A stretch of 64,000 nt of DNA from Paramesorhizobium sp049065735 (GTDB lineage Bacteria > Pseudomonadota > Alphaproteobacteria > Rhizobiales > Rhizobiaceae): positions 248,001-312,000 of the forward strand of contig NZ_JBAKHD010000005.1 of NCBI RefSeq assembly GCF_049065735.1, given 5' to 3'. A program made the position numbers and the translations under genes. Below the pieces are notes generated by a model. It did not search any database and was not told the origin of the DNA. It saw only the letters and a list, made by a program, of their open reading frames with translations. Of this stretch, positions 43,804 to 55,082 are shown piece by piece (position 1 is the stretch's first letter; each line of letters opens with the position of its first letter).

Positions 43804-44886
43804 ATGCTGACGCTTCTGACCCATTTTTCCGATTATGTGCCCGGGTTCAACGTGTTCCGATACATCACGTTCCGCACCGGCGGGGCACTGATCACGTCGG
43901 CGCTGCTGGTCTTCCTGTTCGGGCCCATGATCATCAACTCCCTGCGCATCCGGCAGGGCAAGGGCCAGCCGATCCGCGCGGACGGTCCGCAGACCCATTT
44001 CAAGAAGGCGGGAACGCCGACCATGGGCGGGCTGATGATCATGTTCGGCATCCTCGCCTCATCCTTCCTGTGGGCGAATTTGACGAGCGTCTATGTCTGG
44101 GTGGCGCTGCTTGTTTCGATCGGCTTCGGCGCGATCGGCTTCTATGACGATTACCTCAAGGTCACCAAGCAGTCGGACAAGGGCTTTTCCGGCAAGGCGC
44201 GGCTCGGCATCGAATTCATTATCGCGGCCATTGCCGGCTGGTTCATCATGCATGCCGGGCAGGAGCCATTCTCCTCTTCGTTGACCTTTCCGTTCCTGAA
44301 GCAATTCGTCCTCAATCTTGGGCTGTTCTTCATCCCGGTCGCCGCCTTCGTCATCGTCGGCGCGGGCAATGCGGTCAATCTGACTGATGGCCTCGACGGG
44401 CTGGCTATCGTGCCTGTCATGGTGGCCGCGGCATCCTTCGGCTTCATCGCCTATCTCTCGGGCAATGCGATCTTCGCGGATTACCTGCAAATCCACTTCG
44501 TCCCCGGCACGGGCGAGCTTGCCGTGGTTCTGGGCGCCGTCATCGGGGCGGGGCTCGGCTTTCTCTGGTTCAACGCGCCGCCCGCTGCAATCTTCATGGG
44601 CGACACCGGCTCGCTGGCGCTGGGCGGGCTTCTCGGCGCGGTGGCGGTGGCGACCAAGCATGAGATCGTGCTTGCCATTATTGGCGGACTGTTCGTGGTC
44701 GAGGCGCTGTCTGTCATCATCCAGGTCGGCTGGTTCAAGCGCACGGGCCGCCGCGTCTTCCTGATGGCGCCGATCCACCATCATTTCGAAAAGAAGGGCT
44801 GGACCGAGAGCCAGGTGGTGATCCGGTTCTGGATCGTCTCGATCATCCTCGCCCTTATCGGCCTTTCTACATTGAAGCTGAGATAA
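43804..44886 (+). CDS. mraY: Phospho-N-acetylmuramoyl-pentapeptide transferase
   Basis: 360 residues, 10 membrane helices. [40 protein letters not shown] (aspartate pair), [13 protein letters not shown] and [20 protein letters not shown] are diagnostic. It makes lipid I at the inner membrane. The ATG at 43804 (MLTLLTHF) is the conserved N terminus; a frame extending to 43750 is not conserved. It is followed 4 bp later by murD. Confidence 0.95.
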   Translation: MLTLLTHFSDYVPGFNVFRYITFRTGGALITSALLVFLFGPMIINSLRIRQGKGQPIRADGPQTHFKKAGTPTMGGLMIMFGILASSFLWANLTSVYVWVALLVSIGFGAIGFYDDYLKVTKQSDKGFSGKARLGIEFIIAAIAGWFIMHAGQEPFSSSLTFPFLKQFVLNLGLFFIPVAAFVIVGAGNAVNLTDGLDGLAIVPVMVAAASFGFIAYLSGNAIFADYLQIHFVPGTGELAVVLGAVIGAGLGFLWFNAPPAAIFMGDTGSLALGGLLGAVAVATKHEIVLAIIGGLFVVEALSVIIQVGWFKRTGRRVFLMAPIHHHFEKKGWTESQVVIRFWIVSIILALIGLSTLKLR

Positions 44887-44890
44887 ACGC

Positions 44891-46276
44891 ATGATCCCCG
44901 CCCATTCCTTCAAGGACAAATCGGTTGCGCTGTTCGGGCTCGGCGGCTCCGGCATCGCCACGGCGCGGGCGATCCAGGAGGGCGGGGCCAATGTGCTGGC
45001 ATGGGACGATAATCCCGCCAGCGTCGAGCGGGCCAATGCGGCGGGCATCCCGACCGGCGATCTGAGGCAGGCGGACTGGAAAGGCTTTTCGTCCTTCGTG
45101 CTTTCGCCGGGCGTCCCGCTCACCCATCCGCGCCCGCATTGGAGCGTGGACCTCGCCAGGGCGGCGGGGGTGGAGATCATCGGCGATATCGAACTGTTCG
45201 TCCGCGAGCGGAATCGGACCGCGCCGGATTGCCCGTTCATTGCCATCACCGGCACCAATGGCAAATCCACCACCACGGCGCTGATCGCGCATATCATCAG
45301 AGCGTCGGGCCGGGATGTGCAGCTGGGCGGCAATATCGGCACGGCTGTCATGACGCTGGAACCGCCATCGCTTGAGCGGCATTATGTCGTGGAGTGTTCC
45401 TCATACCAGATCGACCTTGCGCCTTCGATCAATCCGACCGCCGGCATTCTCCTCAACCTGACGCCCGATCATCTCGACCGGCACGGCACCATGCAGCATT
45501 ATGCCGACATCAAGGAGCGGCTGGTGGCGGGGAGCGGCGCGGCGATTGTCGGCGTCGATGACAGCTATTGCAGCCAGATCGCCGACAGGCTGGAGCGGAC
45601 GGGCAAGACCGTCATCCGTATTTCCAAGCGCCAGCCCCTGACCGAAGGGCTTTATGCCGATGGGGCGCGGCTGATGCGCGCGAGCGGGGGTAGGGCGGAA
45701 GAAATTGTCTCCCTCGAAGGCATCGGCTCCTTGCGCGGCGAGCACAATGCGCAGAACGCCCTTGCCGCCGTCGCCGCCTGTCTGACTGTCGGTCTCGATA
45801 TCGAGGAAATCCGCGAGGGGCTCAAATCCTTCCCCGGCCTCGCCCACCGCATGGAGCAGGTGGCGCGGCTCGGCAAGGTTCTGTTCATCAACGATTCCAA
45901 GGCAACCAATGCGGACGCTGCGGCACCCGCGCTGTCGTCCTTCCCGCGCATTTACTGGATCGCGGGCGGCCTACCGAAGGAAGGCGGCATCGCGTCGCTC
46001 TCAGGATTCTTCCCCCGTATCGCCAAGGCCTATCTCATCGGCGAAGCTGCCCCGCAATTCGCGGCCACCCTGGGCGAGGCGGTTCCTTATGAGATCTCGG
46101 GCACGATTGCCGCTGCGGTGGAGCACGCGGCGCGCGATGCAGGGCAGGATAAGACGGAAGAGCCGGTCGTGCTGCTCTCGCCCGCCTGCGCGAGCTTCGA
46201 TCAGTTCCAGAATTTCGAGAAACGGGGCGAGGCGTTTCGGGATGCGGTGATGGAGTTGGGGGCGGTGAGGGTTTAG
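44891..46276 (+). CDS. murD: UDP-N-acetylmuramoyl-L-alanine:D-glutamate ligase
   Basis: 461 residues. [21 protein letters not shown] (UDP-binding Rossmann), [19 protein letters not shown] (P-loop), [35 protein letters not shown], and [17 protein letters not shown]. It adds D-Glu. Follows mraY closely; after it the cluster is broken by a repeat element before ftsW. Confidence 0.95.
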   Translation: MIPAHSFKDKSVALFGLGGSGIATARAIQEGGANVLAWDDNPASVERANAAGIPTGDLRQADWKGFSSFVLSPGVPLTHPRPHWSVDLARAAGVEIIGDIELFVRERNRTAPDCPFIAITGTNGKSTTTALIAHIIRASGRDVQLGGNIGTAVMTLEPPSLERHYVVECSSYQIDLAPSINPTAGILLNLTPDHLDRHGTMQHYADIKERLVAGSGAAIVGVDDSYCSQIADRLERTGKTVIRISKRQPLTEGLYADGARLMRASGGRAEEIVSLEGIGSLRGEHNAQNALAAVAACLTVGLDIEEIREGLKSFPGLAHRMEQVARLGKVLFINDSKATNADAAAPALSSFPRIYWIAGGLPKEGGIASLSGFFPRIAKAYLIGEAAPQFAATLGEAVPYEISGTIAAAVEHAARDAGQDKTEEPVVLLSPACASFDQFQNFEKRGEAFRDAVMELGAVRV

Positions 46277-46296
46277 ATGGAAGCGTTCGCTGGAAA

Positions 46297-46456
46297 CACC
46301 CCCCTCTGGCCTGCCGGCCATCTCCCCCTCAAGGGGGGAGATTACGCTCTCACGGCCGTTGCCGCCAACCGCAAGTGTTGCAGGATAAGCGCCGTCATCG
46401 ATGCCAGCCAATCTCCCCCCTTGAGGGGGAGATGCCCGGCAGGGCAGAGGGGGGTG
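46297..46456. mobile_element. 160-bp inverted-repeat (MITE-like) element inside the dcw cluster
   Basis: Arms 46297-46343 and 46410-46456, 47 nt each, match at 45 of 47 positions. Each arm itself contains a smaller palindrome (CTCCCCCTCAAGGGGGGAG type). The 66-bp centre has no coding content. It lies between murD (stop 46276) and ftsW (start 46492). This kind of element is found in multiple copies in related genomes; copy number here cannot be checked. It encodes no transposase. Confidence 0.8.
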
Positions 46457-46491
46457 AACAGCGCCGCAAGCATGAAAAAAGGAGCCCACCC

Positions 46492-47652
46492 ATGGTAAGC
46501 CGTGTCGACCGGGGGCCTGTCGCCAACTGGTGGTGGACGATTGACCGCTTCTTTCTCGCCGCCTGCCTGGCGCTGATGGGGCTCGGTATCCTGCTTTCCT
46601 TCGCCGCAAGCCCGGCGGTGGCGGAGCGTATTGGGCTGTCTAGCTTCCATTTCGTCGAGCGGCAGATCGTGTTCATGATCCCGGCGCTGGTGGTGATGAT
46701 TGCGATTTCCTTTTTGGGGCAGCGGGATATCAGGCGCTTTGCGCTGATCCTGCTGGGCGTGTCGCTGCTGATGATGGTCGCCGCGCTGCTTTTCGGCGTG
46801 GAAGTCAAGGGCTCGCGGCGGTGGATTTCCTTCGTCGGCATATCGATCCAGCCCTCCGAGTTCATGAAGCCGGCCTTCGTCGTCATCTGCGCGTGGCTCT
46901 TCGCGGAGCATGAGCGGCGACCGGATATTCCGGGCAATCTCTTTGCCATGCTGCTCTTCGCGCTGGTGGCCGCGCTCTTGGTGGCGCAGCCGGATCTGGG
47001 GCAGACCATGCTGACGGCGGCGACCTGGGGAGCGATGTTCTTCATGGCGGGCATGCCGTGGTTCTGGATCGTCGTGCTCGGGGCAGGGGCGATTGCCGGC
47101 GGGTTCGGCGCCTATACCTTCTTCCCGCACGTGGCTGGCCGTATCGACCGGTTTTTGACCGGCGAAGGCGATACGTTCCAGGTGGATGCGGGGCGCGAGG
47201 CGATCGTGCGCGGCGGCTGGTTCGGGCAGGGGCCGGGCGAGGGGACGATCAAGCGCATCATCCCCGATAGCCATACGGACTTCATCTTCTCCGTCGCAGC
47301 GGAGGAGTATGGCATTATCCTCTGCCTGCTCATCATGCTGCTCTTCGCCTTCATCGTGGTGCGCGGGCTGGCGATTGCGCTGAAAGAGCGCGACGAGTTC
47401 ACCCGGCTTGCAGTGTCCGGTATCGTCATCCTGTTCGGCTTCCAGTCGATCATCAACATGGCGGTGAATTTGCATCTGATGCCCGCCAAGGGCATGACGC
47501 TGCCCTTCATCTCCTATGGCGGCTCGTCGCTCATCGCAGTGGCGATCACCATGGGCATCCTTCTGGCGCTGACGCGCAAGCGGCCCGAGGCGCGCATGTC
47601 CGCCTCGCTCGATTTCGGCGCGGGCCGCCAGCTTCCGCTGATCGGAGGGTAA
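46492..47652 (+). CDS. ftsW: Septal peptidoglycan glycosyltransferase FtsW
   Basis: 386 residues, about 10 membrane helices (SEDS family). GVEVKGSRRWISFVGISIQPSEFMKPAFV, FLTGEGDTFQVDAGREAIVRGGWFGQGPGEG, IIPDSHTDFIFSVAAEEYGIIL and LPFISYGGSSLIAVAITMGILLAL are SEDS hallmarks. It polymerises septal glycan from lipid II with FtsI. ATG at 46492 with AAGGAG upstream. Confidence 0.95.
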   Translation: MVSRVDRGPVANWWWTIDRFFLAACLALMGLGILLSFAASPAVAERIGLSSFHFVERQIVFMIPALVVMIAISFLGQRDIRRFALILLGVSLLMMVAALLFGVEVKGSRRWISFVGISIQPSEFMKPAFVVICAWLFAEHERRPDIPGNLFAMLLFALVAALLVAQPDLGQTMLTAATWGAMFFMAGMPWFWIVVLGAGAIAGGFGAYTFFPHVAGRIDRFLTGEGDTFQVDAGREAIVRGGWFGQGPGEGTIKRIIPDSHTDFIFSVAAEEYGIILCLLIMLLFAFIVVRGLAIALKERDEFTRLAVSGIVILFGFQSIINMAVNLHLMPAKGMTLPFISYGGSSLIAVAITMGILLALTRKRPEARMSASLDFGAGRQLPLIGG

Positions 47653-47655
47653 CAG

Positions 47656-48783
47656 ATGTCGAAGGGGGCCATCGTGCTTTGCGCCGGGGGAACCGGCGGC
47701 CATCTCTTCCCGGCGGAGGCGCTGGCGCATGAACTGACCGCGCGGGGGTGGGAGGTGCATCTCGCCACCGACACGCGGGCGCAGCGCTTTGCCGCGAGCT
47801 TCCCCGCCAAGTCGGTGCATGTCATCCGCTCCGCGACCATTTCGGGGCGCAATCCGGTGGCGATTGCCCGGTCTATGTGGCGGCTCTGGCAGGGCAATCT
47901 CGACGCCCGCAAACTCTTCCGCGACTTGAAGCCTAAGCTTGTCGCGGGATTCGGCGGCTATCCGACCCTGCCGCCGCTCTATGCGGCCACACGGATGGGC
48001 ATTCCCACCCTGATCCATGAGCAGAATGCGGTGATGGGGCGGGCAAACAGGGGGCTTGCCTCCCGTGTTAACGCCATTGCGGGGGGCTTTTTGCCTGAGA
48101 GCGGAGGAAGCTCGGCGGCAAAGACCGTGCAGACGGGCAATCCCGTGCGCCCCGCCGTGCTGGCTGAAACCGGCAAGCCGTACCATCAGGTACGGCCGGG
48201 CGAACCGTTCCGGCTCCTCGTGTTCGGCGGCAGCCAGGGCGCGGGCTTCTTCTCATCAGCCATTCCGGCAGCGATCAGGCTTCTGCCTGAGGAGGTCAGG
48301 GCGCGGCTGCAGGTGACCCAGCAGGCCCGCGCGGATGACGAGGAAGAGGTGAAGGCGGCCTATCGCGAGTTGGGGATGGCGGCGGAAGTCGCGCCTTTCT
48401 TTACCGACATGCCTGCACGTATATCAAACGCGCATTTCGTCATCTCACGTTCGGGCGCGTCCACCGTCTCGGAAATCGCGGCCATTGGGCGGCCCGCCGT
48501 GCTGGTGCCATTTCCGCATGCGCTCGACCATGACCAGGCCGCCAATGCCGCTGCGCTCGAAGCGGCGGGCGGAGCGCAGGTCATTCGCCAGCAGGAGCTC
48601 AGCCCTGAGCGGCTGTCGCAGATCATCACCGATGCGATGAACGAGCCGGAGCGGCTGGCGGCGATGGCAAAGGCGGCGCGCAGTGTGGGCCGGCCGGACG
48701 CCACGCAGTTGCTCGCCGATCTGGCAGAGGCTATTGCAGCAGGCAGAACCATTAAGGAATCTAGGAAAGGAGCGCGCTCATGA
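47656..48783 (+). CDS. murG: UDP-GlcNAc:lipid I N-acetylglucosamine transferase
   Basis: 375 residues, GT-B fold. [20 protein letters not shown] (donor/acceptor loop), [51 protein letters not shown], and [38 protein letters not shown]. It makes lipid II. Starts 3 bp after ftsW; the stop overlaps murC by 4 bp. Confidence 0.95.
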   Translation: MSKGAIVLCAGGTGGHLFPAEALAHELTARGWEVHLATDTRAQRFAASFPAKSVHVIRSATISGRNPVAIARSMWRLWQGNLDARKLFRDLKPKLVAGFGGYPTLPPLYAATRMGIPTLIHEQNAVMGRANRGLASRVNAIAGGFLPESGGSSAAKTVQTGNPVRPAVLAETGKPYHQVRPGEPFRLLVFGGSQGAGFFSSAIPAAIRLLPEEVRARLQVTQQARADDEEEVKAAYRELGMAAEVAPFFTDMPARISNAHFVISRSGASTVSEIAAIGRPAVLVPFPHALDHDQAANAAALEAAGGAQVIRQQELSPERLSQIITDAMNEPERLAAMAKAARSVGRPDATQLLADLAEAIAAGRTIKESRKGARS

Positions 48784-50186
48784 AGATGCCGCTGAACATC
48801 GGGCTTGTGCATTTCATCGGCATAGGCGGCATTGGCATGAGCGGCATTGCCGAGGCGCTGCACAATCTGGGCTACCGGGTGCAAGGCTCGGACCAGTCGG
48901 ACGGCGCGAATGTCCAGCGTCTGCGTGACAAGGGCATAGTGGTGTTCGTCGGCCACAACGCCGAAAATCTTGGCGATGCCGAAGTGGTCGTCGTCTCGAC
49001 GGCGATCAAGAAGAACAATCCGGAGCTGGTGGCCGCACGCGAGAAGCTGCTGCCCGTGGTGCGCCGTGCGGAGATGCTGGCGGAGCTGATGCGCTTCCGT
49101 CAAGCGGTCGCCATCGGCGGCACTCATGGCAAGACGACCACCACCTCCATGGTCGCAGCGCTGCTGGAAGCGGGCAATCTCGACCCGACCGTCATCAATG
49201 GCGGCATCATCAACGCCTATGGCACCAATGCGCGCATGGGCGCGGGCGACTGGATGGTGGTGGAGGCGGATGAGAGCGACGGCACATTCCTGAAGCTCCC
49301 CGCCGATATTGCCGTCGTCACCAATATCGACCCCGAGCATCTCGATCATTACGGCTCGTTCGACAATGTGCGCGAGGCGTTCCGCCAGTTCGTGGAGAAT
49401 GTGCCGTTCTATGGCTTCGGGGTGATGTGCCTCGACCATCCGGAGGTGCAGGCGCTGGTCAGCCGCATTGAGGATCGCCGCGTCATTACCTATGGCGAGA
49501 ATCCGCAGGCGGATGTGCGTTTCATGAACCACGCCTATAAGGGCGCGTCTTCCACCTTCGACGTGGTGATCCGCTCGCGCAAGAGCGACGATCTCATCGA
49601 AATCTCCGAACTGACCCTGCCCATGCCGGGGCGGCACAATGTCTCCAACGCCACGGCGGCAATCGCTGTTGCGCACGAGCTCGGCATTTCCGCTGACGAC
49701 ATCCGCAAGGGGCTTTCGTCCTTCGGAGGCGTGAAGCGGCGCTTCACCCATACCGGCACATGGAAGGGTGTCGAGATCTTCGACGATTACGGTCATCATC
49801 CCGTCGAGATCAAGGCGGTGCTGAAAGCCGCGCGCGAGGCGACGCAGGGCCGCGTCATCGCCATCGTCCAGCCGCACCGCTATACGCGGCTCGCCAGCCT
49901 GTTCGACGATTTCGCCTCCTGCTTCAACGATGCCGACGTTGTCGCCGTCGCGCCGGTCTATGCGGCGGGCGAGGAGCCGATCGAGGGCATCGATGCGCAA
50001 GCGCTGGTGAGCCGGATCAAGACGGCGGGCCATCGCGACGCACGGTATCTGACCGGGCAGGACGCGCTGGCGCCGCTGGTGGCCTCGACGGCGACGCCGG
50101 GCGATTTTGTGGTCTGCCTCGGCGCGGGGAATATCACGCAATGGGCCTATGCCCTGCCGAAAGAACTTTCAGTTTTAGTTGCATGA
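48780..50186 (+). CDS. murC: UDP-N-acetylmuramate:L-alanine ligase
   Basis: 468 residues. [51 protein letters not shown] (P-loop), [31 protein letters not shown], and [19 protein letters not shown]. It adds the first L-Ala. Coupled to murG by ATGA. Its TGA lies inside the left arm of the palindromic repeat at 50181-50223. Confidence 0.95.
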   Translation: MKMPLNIGLVHFIGIGGIGMSGIAEALHNLGYRVQGSDQSDGANVQRLRDKGIVVFVGHNAENLGDAEVVVVSTAIKKNNPELVAAREKLLPVVRRAEMLAELMRFRQAVAIGGTHGKTTTTSMVAALLEAGNLDPTVINGGIINAYGTNARMGAGDWMVVEADESDGTFLKLPADIAVVTNIDPEHLDHYGSFDNVREAFRQFVENVPFYGFGVMCLDHPEVQALVSRIEDRRVITYGENPQADVRFMNHAYKGASSTFDVVIRSRKSDDLIEISELTLPMPGRHNVSNATAAIAVAHELGISADDIRKGLSSFGGVKRRFTHTGTWKGVEIFDDYGHHPVEIKAVLKAAREATQGRVIAIVQPHRYTRLASLFDDFASCFNDADVVAVAPVYAAGEEPIEGIDAQALVSRIKTAGHRDARYLTGQDALAPLVASTATPGDFVVCLGAGNITQWAYALPKELSVLVA

Positions 50187-50223
50187 TCTTATCCGAAAAG
50201 TCTGCAACTTTTCGGGATCATGC
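50181..50223. repeat. Palindromic repeat, copy 2, overlapping the murC stop
   Basis: GCATGAT/ATCATGC, CCGAAAAGT/ACTTTTCGG, CTGCA loop. Copy 1 is at 33900-33942 with CCAAAAAGT/ACTTTTTGG; the pair-wise change in the stem keeps pairing. The murC TGA is at 50184-50186. The hairpin occupies nearly all the gap to murB (start 50240). Confidence 0.85.
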
Positions 50224-50239
50224 TCAGAGGAGCCAAGTG

Positions 50240-51196
50240 ATGGACGGTACCGCGCTGATAGCGAAGCTGGGCGACAGGCTTTCCGGGCTTCGGGGCCGGA
50301 TCACGCCCAATGCGGAGATGGACAAGATCACCTGGTTCCGCGCCGGCGGACTGGCCGAGGTGCTGTTCCAACCGGCAGATGAGGAGGATCTGGCGGCGTT
50401 CCTGAAAGCCGTTCCCGAGGAAATCCCTGTTATGGTGGTCGGCATCGGCTCCAACCTTATGGTGCGCGATGGCGGCATTCCGGGCTTCGTGGTACGGCTG
50501 TCGGCCAAGGGCTTCGGCGAAATCGAGCGCGTTTCCGAAACTCAGCTTCGCGCCGGTACGGCGACACCCGACAAGCGGCTGGCGGCGGCGGCGCTGGAGG
50601 CGGGCATTGCGGGCTTCCATTTCTATCACGGCATACCCGGCGGCATCGGCGGCGCGCTGCGCATGAATGCGGGCGCGAACGGTGTCGAGACGCGCGAGCG
50701 GGTGGTGGAGGTGAGGGCGCTCGACCGTAAGGGCGACCTGCACATCCTCTCCAATGCCGATATGGGCTATGCTTACCGCCATTCCTCCGCCTCGCCGGAT
50801 CTGATCTTCACCTCGGCGCTGTTTGAGGGGACGCCGGGCGAGCACGATGAAATCCGCGCCGCGATGGACGCCGTGCAGCACCACCGCGAGACGGTGCAGC
50901 CCATTCGCGAGAAGACGGGCGGCTCGACCTTCAAGAACCCCGAGGGTACATCCGCCTGGAAGGAAATCGACAAGGCCGGCTGCCGGGGCTTCAGGGTCGG
51001 CGGCGCGCAGATGTCGGAGATGCACTGTAATTTCATGATCAACACCGGCAATGCGACCGGGCATGATCTGGAAACGCTGGGCGAGACGGTGCGGGCGCGG
51101 GTATTGGAGAATTCGGGGATACGCTTGCATTGGGAAATCAAGCGGCTGGGGCTGTTCGAGCCGGGGCGGGAAGTGCGGGAGTTCCTGGGGAAGTAA
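50240..51196 (+). CDS. murB: UDP-N-acetylenolpyruvoylglucosamine reductase
   Basis: 318 residues. FAD-binding [68 protein letters not shown] and [44 protein letters not shown]. It reduces the enolpyruvyl group to lactyl in UDP-MurNAc synthesis. AGAGGAG lies before the ATG. Confidence 0.95.
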   Translation: MDGTALIAKLGDRLSGLRGRITPNAEMDKITWFRAGGLAEVLFQPADEEDLAAFLKAVPEEIPVMVVGIGSNLMVRDGGIPGFVVRLSAKGFGEIERVSETQLRAGTATPDKRLAAAALEAGIAGFHFYHGIPGGIGGALRMNAGANGVETRERVVEVRALDRKGDLHILSNADMGYAYRHSSASPDLIFTSALFEGTPGEHDEIRAAMDAVQHHRETVQPIREKTGGSTFKNPEGTSAWKEIDKAGCRGFRVGGAQMSEMHCNFMINTGNATGHDLETLGETVRARVLENSGIRLHWEIKRLGLFEPGREVREFLGK

Positions 51197-51302
51197 TTAA
51201 TTGCGGGGGTGGGGGGATTAAAAGAGCGGTAAAGCTGCTGGCCATAGGCCTGACGAATCGCGCGCCTTGAAAACAGGCGGGGGTGATGGCACATTCGATG
51301 GC

Positions 51303-51509
51303 ATGGAAGCACGTGTCGCCAAACTGGAAAGCCTCGCCGAAGATATGCGCGGTACGCTTGAGAGCATGCAGCGGCAGCTTGCGCGTATCGATGCCAAGCT
51401 TGACACAAAGCTTGGCCAAGGCTGGATTATCACTGTTATCCTCGCAGTATACGGGCTATCGTTTGCAGCCATCGCCGCCGCGACAGGCGTCTTCGCTCTT
51501 ATCAAGTGA
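51303..51509 (+). CDS. Small coiled-coil membrane protein, hypothetical
   Basis: 68 residues from the ATG at 51303. A coiled coil (MEARVAKLESLAEDMRGTLESMQRQLARIDAKLD) is followed by one hydrophobic helix (GWIITVILAVYGLSFAAIAAATGVFALI). This architecture (short helix then membrane anchor) is common in unnamed alphaproteobacterial proteins and in holin-like proteins; the gene at 63810-63998 has the same plan. It interrupts the dcw cluster between murB and ddl. A TTG start at 51267 is an alternative; the ribosome site is weak. Confidence 0.6.
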   Translation: MEARVAKLESLAEDMRGTLESMQRQLARIDAKLDTKLGQGWIITVILAVYGLSFAAIAAATGVFALIK

Positions 51510-51829
51510 TCGATCTGATCGGAATTCTGGGCTTGTGAGGCGATAGGCATCGCTATTTCATCTGGTTGTTTATCACCATTATGGCCATTCGAAATTGTGT
51601 GCCTCGGGCTGCCGCGCAATCGCTGATTTCCGTCACTCCTCCTGTCAAACCCTTCCTTTTGATGAAGGGGGTTGCCACGGAATCAACTCTCTGATTCTTA
51701 TAGGTACAAGCGTTAACTGATTTGAGTCGGCGGGCTATTCGTCGGTCTACGGCTTCGTTGTGGGGGTCGTGGAGCGCTTTTCAGTGTTGCGTCGATTCCA
51801 GGTATCCAGAACGCAGAGGGGTTTCTCGC
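51510..51829. other. Upstream region of ddl
   Basis: No gene is supported in this 320-bp gap. It contains a CCCTTC/GAAGGG hairpin (51650-51669) and a GAATCA-ACTCTC-TGATTC palindrome (51680-51697). TTGCCA at 51672 with a TTCTTA/TATAGG region 17 nt later could be a sigma-70-like promoter for ddl-ftsQAZ; this is a weak call. Confidence 0.4.
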
Positions 51830-52756
51830 ATGGCGAAAAAACATGTCGCAATGTTGATGGGGGGATTCTCATCGGAGCGCCCGGTGAGCCTCTCGTCGGG
51901 TGCGGCGTGCGCCGAAGCCCTGGAGGCGGAGGGTTATCAGGTCACCCGGATCGATGTCGGCAGTGATGTCGCACATGTGCTGGCTGACCTTAAGCCTGAC
52001 GTCGCCTTCAATGCCCTGCATGGTCCCTTCGGTGAGGACGGCTCGATTCAGGGCATCCTCGAATATCTGAAAATTCCCTATACGCATTCCGGCGTGCTGG
52101 CCTCGGCGCTTGCTATGGATAAGGCCCGGGCGAAGATTGTCGCCGCGGCGGCCGGAGTTTCGGTTGCCGAATCGAAGGTTATGAACCGTTTCGACTTCAC
52201 CTCCAACCATCCGATGAAGCCGCCTTATGTGGTGAAGCCGGTGCGCGAAGGATCGAGCTTTGGGGTGGTTATTGTCAAGGAAGACCAGCCCTATGCGCCC
52301 CAGATTGTGGCATCATCGGAGTGGAAGTATGGCGATGAGGTGATGGTGGAGCGTTATGTCGCCGGGCGCGAGCTTACCTGCGCTGTCATGGGTGATGTCG
52401 CGCTCGGTGTCTGCGAGATCATTCCAGTCGGCCATCAGTTCTACGATTACGATTCCAAATATGCACCGGGCGCATCAAAACATGAATGCCCGGCAAAAAT
52501 TTCACCGAAAATTTACCAAAAAATACAGACAATGGCGCTCAGGGCACATCAAGCGATTGGCTGTAAGGGCGTGAGCCGTTCCGACTTCCGTTATGACGAC
52601 CGTTTTTCGGAAGATGGCGAGCTTGTCTGGCTGGAAATCAATACCCAGCCCGGCATGACGCCGACATCGCTGGTGCCGGATATTGCTAAGGCCGCGGGGC
52701 ATTCCTTCGGCGAATTGTTGAGTTGGATGGTGGAGGACGCATCGTGCCTGCGTTGA
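51830..52756 (+). CDS. ddl: D-alanine:D-alanine ligase
   Basis: 308 residues, ATP-grasp fold. [80 protein letters not shown] and [27 protein letters not shown]. It makes D-Ala-D-Ala for MurF. ATG at 51830. The stop overlaps ftsQ by 13 bp. DdlB-type, as in other dcw clusters. Confidence 0.95.
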   Translation: MAKKHVAMLMGGFSSERPVSLSSGAACAEALEAEGYQVTRIDVGSDVAHVLADLKPDVAFNALHGPFGEDGSIQGILEYLKIPYTHSGVLASALAMDKARAKIVAAAAGVSVAESKVMNRFDFTSNHPMKPPYVVKPVREGSSFGVVIVKEDQPYAPQIVASSEWKYGDEVMVERYVAGRELTCAVMGDVALGVCEIIPVGHQFYDYDSKYAPGASKHECPAKISPKIYQKIQTMALRAHQAIGCKGVSRSDFRYDDRFSEDGELVWLEINTQPGMTPTSLVPDIAKAAGHSFGELLSWMVEDASCLR

Positions 52757-53673
52757 ACGGTAGAGCCTACGGCGCCGATAGAGCGGCTGCGACGCGTCAG
52801 GCGTCGGCGGCTCCGGGCGCGTTCGTTCTGCCGAAATTCCTCCGCAAGCCGTTTCGCCTTGCCATGCGCCTCATCGAGGGCAATGTCACGGTGCCGCGCC
52901 ATTTCGGCACGCTTGGTGCGATTGGCTTTTTTGGCCTTACCGGCATTTACGGCATGGTGCTGGGCGGTCATACGCCCGAGGTCGTCAAGGCGACTACGTC
53001 CACGCTGGGGTTCGCCATCGAGAAGGTCGATGTGGCGGGCAACCGGGAAACCTCTGAAATCGATGTGCTGGGCGCGCTGGCGCTCGACGGTGAAACCTCG
53101 CTCATAGGCATGAGCGCGGAAGAGGCGCGCGCGGCAATCGCGAAGCTGCCCTGGATCGAGACCGTCGATGTGCGCAAGATATATCCCGGTACCGTCAACG
53201 TCTCCATCAATGAGCGCAAGGCCTTCGCCATCTGGCAGCGCGACAAGGATCTGGCGCTGATCGATGAGGCCGGCAAGCCGATCGTTCCGTTCTCGGGCCG
53301 TCATTCGGATCTGCCGCTGGTGGTGGGCGAGGGCGCGGAGACGTCCGCCAAGGATTTCATCGCCAAGGTTGCGGGTTTTCCGCATCTGGCCGGTAAGGTG
53401 CGGGCCTATATCCGCATTGCCGACCGCCGCTGGGATCTGATGCTGGAGAACGGCGTGCGCGTGATGCTGCCCGAGCATGGGGCCGAAGCGACGCTGGCCG
53501 CTCTCGAAAAGCTCGATCAGGAAAAGAAGCTCCTGTCGCGGGATATCCTTGCCGTCGACATGCGTATCGAAGACCGGGTGAGTGTCCGTCTGACGCCGGG
53601 GGCGCTGGAGCGCCGCGAGCAGGCGCTCAAGGATCGCGACAAAGAGTTGGCCCGTGCGAGGAAACGCGTATGA
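52744..53673 (+). CDS. ftsQ: Cell division protein FtsQ
   Basis: 309 residues. Cytoplasmic N terminus, membrane helix about 61-81 ([20 protein letters not shown]), then POTRA domain ([76 protein letters not shown]) and C-terminal beta domain. It links FtsA side and FtsBL in the divisome. GTG start at 52744, with GGAGG 7 nt upstream. Confidence 0.93.
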   Translation: MPALNGRAYGADRAAATRQASAAPGAFVLPKFLRKPFRLAMRLIEGNVTVPRHFGTLGAIGFFGLTGIYGMVLGGHTPEVVKATTSTLGFAIEKVDVAGNRETSEIDVLGALALDGETSLIGMSAEEARAAIAKLPWIETVDVRKIYPGTVNVSINERKAFAIWQRDKDLALIDEAGKPIVPFSGRHSDLPLVVGEGAETSAKDFIAKVAGFPHLAGKVRAYIRIADRRWDLMLENGVRVMLPEHGAEATLAALEKLDQEKKLLSRDILAVDMRIEDRVSVRLTPGALERREQALKDRDKELARARKRV

Positions 53674-54992
53674 GTATTCTTGGCGGAAAATCCACTTCCC
53701 AGGCCGGTTCCGCAGGGCGTCGTGTGCGCCTGCTGACGGTTCTGGATGTCGGCTCCAGCAAGGTCTCCTGCCTCATCGCGCGCCTGAAGCCGCGTGAGGA
53801 GAGCACGCTTCTGCCAGGGCGGACCCATCGCATGGAGGTGCTCGGGATCGGGCATCAGAAATCGCGCGGCGTGAAGTCCGGCGTCATCACCGATCTCGAC
53901 GCCGCTGAGCAATCCATTCGCCTGGCGGTGGATGCAGCGGAGCGCATGGCGGGCCTGACGGTCGAGTCGCTCATCGTCAATATTTCCGCCGGACGGCTTA
54001 GAAGTGAGAAATTCAGCGCCAGCGTCAGCCTGGGCGGCCATGAGATCGACAAGGCGGATATCCGTCGCGTTCTGACCGCCGGCGCCAAGCAGGCGCTGGC
54101 CGCGGAGCGTCATGTGGTTCACGCCCTGCCGGTGGGCTATACACTCGACGGCGAGCGCGGTATTCGCGACCCGCTCGGAATGCTCGGCGATTCGCTCGGC
54201 GTGGACATGCATGTGCTGACCGCCGACAGCGTGCCGTTGCGTAATCTGGAGCTCTGCATCAACCGCTGCCATCTTTCGGTCGAGGCGATTGTCGCCACGC
54301 CCTATGCCAGCGGTCTCGCGGTTCTCGTCGATGACGAGGCGGAGATGGGCGCGGCCTGCATTGATATGGGCGGCGGCACGACGACGATTTCCGTCTTCTC
54401 TGAAGGCAAGTTCATCCATGCGGATGCCATCGCCATCGGCGGCAACCATGTGACCATGGACATCGCGCGCGGCTTTTCCGCGCGGATGGACGATGCGGAG
54501 CGGCTCAAGGTCATGTACGGCTCGGCGCTGCCTAGCTCGGCTGACGACCGCGACATGATCAGCGTTCCGCCCATCGGCGAGGACGATCATGATGTGCCGA
54601 ACCAATTTCCGCGCTCGGTGCTGAACCGGATCATCCGCGCGCGGGTCGAGGAAACGCTGGAGCTGGTGCGCGACCGGCTCAATCAGTCGGGCCTCGGCCA
54701 TATTGTCGGAAAGCGGGTGGTGCTGACGGGCGGAGCTTGCCAGCTCGCCGGCATGCCCGAAGCGGCGCGCCGGATTCTGGCGCGCAATGTCAGGATCGGC
54801 CGTCCTCTGGGAATAGCAGGACTTCCCGAGGCGGCGAAGGGGGCGGCTTTCGCGGCCACTATCGGGCTTCTGATCTATCCGCAGATCGCAGGCATCGATG
54901 AGCGCGCCGTGGCGGCCAATGCGGTGAACCGCATGGCGGGAACGGGCGGGCGCATCCATCGCATGGGCCAATGGCTGAGAGAGAGTTTCTAA
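53670..54992 (+). CDS. ftsA: Cell division protein FtsA (actin-like)
   Basis: 440 residues. TVLDVGSSKVSCLIARLKPR (phosphate 1), GIGHQKSRGVKSGVITDLDAAEQSI, MGAACIDMGGGTTTISVFSEGKF, and VVLTGGACQLAGMPEAARRIL (adenosine motif). A C-terminal amphipathic helix (GGRIHRMGQWLRESF) anchors FtsZ to the membrane. Coupled to ftsQ by a 4-bp overlap. Confidence 0.96.
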   Translation: MSILGGKSTSQAGSAGRRVRLLTVLDVGSSKVSCLIARLKPREESTLLPGRTHRMEVLGIGHQKSRGVKSGVITDLDAAEQSIRLAVDAAERMAGLTVESLIVNISAGRLRSEKFSASVSLGGHEIDKADIRRVLTAGAKQALAAERHVVHALPVGYTLDGERGIRDPLGMLGDSLGVDMHVLTADSVPLRNLELCINRCHLSVEAIVATPYASGLAVLVDDEAEMGAACIDMGGGTTTISVFSEGKFIHADAIAIGGNHVTMDIARGFSARMDDAERLKVMYGSALPSSADDRDMISVPPIGEDDHDVPNQFPRSVLNRIIRARVEETLELVRDRLNQSGLGHIVGKRVVLTGGACQLAGMPEAARRILARNVRIGRPLGIAGLPEAAKGAAFAATIGLLIYPQIAGIDERAVAANAVNRMAGTGGRIHRMGQWLRESF

Positions 54993-55082
54993 AACCAGAC
55001 AAGACAGCAACCGGGCAAAAACAAATTTGAAATTCAGCACCGCGGCGGCGAAGCGGTGGAAAGGCAAAAAGGACGAGGAACG

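Noticed and set aside
48360..50141. Minus-strand open frame of 593 codons opposite murC/murG
   Set aside because: Shadow of murC; no known domain and repetitive composition.
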